Positions 61,226-64,000 of a DNA stretch of 64,000 bases are shown here, piece by piece; position 1 is the first letter of the stretch; every line of letters begins with the position of its first letter. The position numbers were made by a program, and so were the translations under genes. This DNA is from Phytophthora colocasiae. Lineage: Eukaryota; Oomycota; Peronosporomycetes; Peronosporales; Peronosporaceae. Under the pieces are notes generated by a model that searched no databases, was not told the DNA's origin, and saw only the letters and a list, made by a program, of their open reading frames with translations. Where the stretch lies: NCBI GenBank assembly GCA_018806915.1, contig JAGKQI010000045.1:1364001-1428000 (forward strand), given 5' to 3'.

Positions 61226-62115
61226 CATACCTGGCTTGAAGACGGGTGTAATTCTGGGTTCTGCCATCCCACAGCAGCCAACGAACGGGAAAGATTCCAA
61301 CGGAGACCTTGAAGTGGATCGCGGGTGCACCAATGAGAAGGACGCTCACGAGGATGTGCGAGGACAGGCTCATGTTGAAGATGCGACTGACTGGGATGCC
61401 AGAAGGAAGCACGAAGGACCCGTGGGGGAGTATCGAATTTGCCGCGGACGACGCAGTTCGGAATTCACCGTGTAGGGCGCAGTTCTCCAGCGGGCAAGGA
61501 GGAAGCAACCCAAAAGCCGACGAGAGACTAGTGTAGACAACCACGAGCGGAGACCGGCAGGACCGCTCTAAACGACGAGAGACCAGTGGAGACAACCACG
61601 AGTGGAGACCGGAAGGACCGCTCTAAACGACGTAGGCCAGTGGTGGAAGCTGGAAGTGGAGACAACCACAAGTGGAGTCCCAGGACCCGCTTATAAACGA
61701 CGAGGGGCAGCGAAAGCTGTTGAGGAGAGAGAGAGAGCGATACGTTGAGACAACAACGGTGGATACAGGGGATCCATATCAAACGACGTAGGTCAGTGGC
61801 AAGAGCTATTGACAAGTGGAGACAACCACAAGTGGTATTGCAAGAACCGCTTATAAACGACGAAGTGGCAGCGAGTTAGCTGTGAGGGACCGCCCGGAGA
61901 AGCGGAACAGAGGAAGTAGTGTATATTGATACATTAATATAAATAGGCCAGTTCTTCGTTGACGAACGACGAACAAGCCGGCGCGGTGAACCGAGCCAGG
62001 GACGAGTAATTGCCGTTGAAGAGTGTCCTTTGACACCCGATCCTTGGGCACACCACCCAGCGCAGCACACGAGCGACGACCCGCTGACTGGCAGTGAGAG
62101 AGTAAACCTGTTACA
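61221..62115 (+). repeat. 3' LTR of the Gypsy element
   Basis: 895 bases, same as 52059-52953. A purine-rich tract (GGAGTGGATGGAGGCG) precedes it. Confidence 0.92.
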
Positions 62116-62129
62116 CTGTATTGCTACAG

Positions 62130-62206
62130 GAAAGGGGGAGGGACTCGAACGCGTGCCAAGTGTTGTAGCTTTTGTGGTACGTTGACCAGTGGACCACCAG
62201 GAGGCC
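62130..62206 (-). tRNA. tRNA-like sequence, probably a pseudogene or SINE head
   Basis: The minus strand has an A-box-like TGGTCCACTGGTCAACG and a B-box-like GCGTTCGAGTCC at tRNA spacing. The T stem and the anticodon loop do not fold properly (no T at position 33), so it is not a working tRNA. It could be the head of a tRNA-derived SINE. Confidence 0.4.
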
Positions 62207-62990
62207 ACACTGTTTAGATGTACAGTACTGAACAGCGTCCAGTGCAGTGCACAGCTCCAAATGAATCATTTGAAAGGATCCGTCTCTGCTATTTCTCCCT
62301 TCTTGAAAATGTCCGTCAGAAAAGTTAGGGTTGTACAGTACAGTACATACTATGTAATAGTTACAACATACTTTTTTTACTACTAGTAGTATCCGTGTCA
62401 GACAAGTTTCCGGTCACTCTTTTTTTACTTGAGTTAACTATAGAATGGGTCGAGACCTGATTTACTGTGACCACGCAAGTGGTCACTTTACAACTACTTG
62501 GTTTTTGTATGCAGGTTGGAGGGCTCTGGTGTGGCCCCTCTGCTCCCGCAATGCAAATCTGGAACTGCCAAGACGTATACTTGATGTTTGTATGGAGATT
62601 TCGGTGACCACACGATGGTGTGACCACTTCGCTGTCACCCACGGATATACTACAGTTGTACTAGTAAACGTTTATAAACTGACTTGAGACCATAAAACGG
62701 GCAACCCCTCGCGACAGCAGCGCGTTTGTTCGCCATTAGAGCTAAGGAAGAGGTATTGGGTATCTGGTGTAATACCCCACTGCAAAACAGTTGTGCCCCT
62801 GTTCAAATAAACTGACACGTGTACGTGCGAGGTTATCTGCTGTTTGCGAGATTACTGGGCAATAGGGCATTAAAATCTCCATGTGTTCTGTGCGGTATAC
62901 AGTCCGCTGCGGACTCTACCATTTCAGGCAGGCAGCAAAGTCCAAAAAGACAGGCTCAATTCGGAATTCACCCAGTCCAAGAACAGTAGC
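62207..62990. other. Non-coding stretch with hairpins
   Basis: Holds a perfect 8-base stem (GTGACCAC, loop GCAA, GTGGTCAC; 62467-62486). A loose outer inverted pair lies near 62385-62400 and 62640-62660. No gene. Confidence 0.4.
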
Positions 62991-63649
62991 ATGGCTCCGT
63001 CCCGAAACCGGACTTTGCTCACCCAAGGAGAACAAGATGACGCGGCCAGGGCTCTGTGGGATCGACTTTTTGTCGAGGAAGACCAAAGGCAGCGCACTCT
63101 GGCTCGAATTCCAATATCTAGCGACAACGACAACGATTCAGATGACGATCTCGTCACTCCGTCCCCCATTTATGATGACGCGCTGAATGTCCAAGGTCCT
63201 GATCGTGTTCTACGCATGTGCAACTTCTCTCCAATAGAGTTTGAGCGTCTGTGGGAATGCGTTGAAGACTACGTGCTAGCTCACTGGAACGTCGGCCGAG
63301 GGAAGAAGTGTACGCACAGCCCCAAGGACGTTCTGTTCATGACCCTTGGAGCTCTGAAACATTGTGGATCTTGGGATACTGTGTCGGCCATGTTTAAATT
63401 AGACTCGTCAGCGTTTCAAAAAATGGTGAAGAAGTACCTCATTATGCTCGAGCCGTACTTGTACGAATCGTTCGTGTTGGGTGAGGAGAAACGCTGGACA
63501 ATGAAAGAGTTGACCGTAAGTGGAAACACTTTCGATAACTTTCCCAGTGCAAGGTATGCTACCGACGTCACGTTCCAACAAGCCGATAAACCCAATGGTG
63601 GCTTCATCAATTCCAAGCAGTACTTCAGCGGGAAACACAACCTCTACGG
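62991..63649 (+). pseudogene. DDE transposase N-terminal part, truncated
   Basis: From the ATG at 62991: an acidic N-terminus, a helix-turn-helix-like region (SPKDVLFMTLGALKHCGSW, FKLDSSAFQKMVKKY), then ARYATDVTFQQADKPNGGF and KQYFSGKHNLYG. The last block is typical of Harbinger-related DDE transposases with the first catalytic Asp (ATDVTFQ). Coding likeness ends at 63649 where other sequence begins, so the rest was lost or displaced. Confidence 0.7.
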
Positions 63650-64000
63650 TGTAACGGGGTTACACGGCGCTGCGCGCCTTGGCTACAATAGGTGTGGTAT
63701 ACACCATCCAGGTCACAAGTCACAGATCCGTGTACAACACATAGTGTTTCTCACACGTCACATATGTAGCCAGTTGCTGGCTGTTAGCTCAGAGCCACAC
63801 ATTACATTTGATTAGGATTTAGTATGTTAGATACTAAATCCGTTACATTCAGGATTAGGGCAATAAAATAAATAAAAATCAGTTTGCATTTTACATAATT
63901 AGTGTTAGTTCCTTTATTATAGGGACACTGATTGTGAGAGTCCCGTATTTAGTGGACTACTTGGTTCTTGTATAGAACCGAAGGCTAGTGCCTTGCAAGC
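63650..64000. mobile_element. Probable start of another LTR element, running off the window
   Basis: Begins TGTAACGGGGTTACACGG exactly where the transposase frame loses meaning. Like the Gypsy LTR, it starts with TGTAAC. The remainder is AT-rich with no coding frame, as in an LTR. The partner LTR would lie outside. Confidence 0.45.

Larger units (their letters stand above)
52059..62115 (+). mobile_element. Gypsy LTR retrotransposon
   Basis: 10.06 kb with two 895-base LTRs, target duplication CTGT (52055-52058, 62116-62119), and gag and pol on the plus strand. LTRs show no differences where I compared them, so the insertion is young. It lies between the decayed piggyBac and a tRNA-like sequence. 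Confidence 0.92.

Noticed and set aside
1..64000. CRISPR arrays, bacterial operons and ribosome-binding sites
   Set aside because: The window is eukaryotic, with introns and oomycete promoters; no regularly spaced short repeats were seen.

Overview
This is eukaryotic nuclear DNA that looks like an oomycete of the Phytophthora type. The reasons are: a secreted RXLR–EER effector; an oomycete Inr/FPR core promoter just upstream of it; short GT-AG introns of about 50-75 bases in the housekeeping genes; a CBM1-PAN-GH5 secreted protein; and a dense load of Harbinger, piggyBac, Tc1, Copia and Gypsy elements. No species is named because nothing here fixes it.

Region 1 (1-15.5 kb). After a SHAQKY-class MYB gene (377-1066) comes a large inverted duplication with arms of about 7 and 6 kb around a 1.1 kb unique spacer (about 8373-9497). 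Each arm carries, from outside in, a transmembrane LRR gene, an ankyrin-repeat gene, a small protein with two SUMO-interaction-like motifs divergent from it, and a CBM1-PAN-GH5 glucanase-like gene. The arms have decayed unevenly. The ankyrin and SIM block is nearly identical, while the left LRR copy is a wreck, the right LRR copy has one premature stop, and the left glucanase copy carries a local inversion of its first 290 bases. A Harbinger-like element (4237-6924) sits only in the left arm and a MITE-like element (10953-11337) only in the right arm, so both inserted after the duplication.

Region 2 (15.5-33 kb) is mostly mobile DNA: a 6.5 kb piggyBac element (15783-22300, TTAA target duplication), a deleted Harbinger (22372-24239, TTA), a Tc1-like element with 223-base IR/DR ends (24481-25534, TA), a CENP-B/pogo fragment, an RXLR effector gene (26588-27397) and a Copia element (27511-32764). 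The piggyBac carries an unusual second gene in which a Myb/SANT-like domain and an AT-hook precede a DOT1-like histone methyltransferase domain.

Region 3 (34-49 kb) is gene-rich and conserved: a single-pass membrane protein, RNA polymerase I subunit A49, F-actin capping protein beta, a small P-loop ATPase, a compact eIF4G with two eIF4E-binding motifs, two tandem membrane paralogs with a split PH-like fold, and a La-motif protein. One small Harbinger-type element (47102-47955) interrupts it.

Region 4 (49.5-64 kb) is repetitive again: a decayed piggyBac (49510-52011), a 10 kb Gypsy element with equal 895-base LTRs (52059-62115), a tRNA-like sequence, a truncated transposase and what looks like the start of a further LTR element at the window edge. 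All splice joins, TIR limits and target duplications were read by eye.
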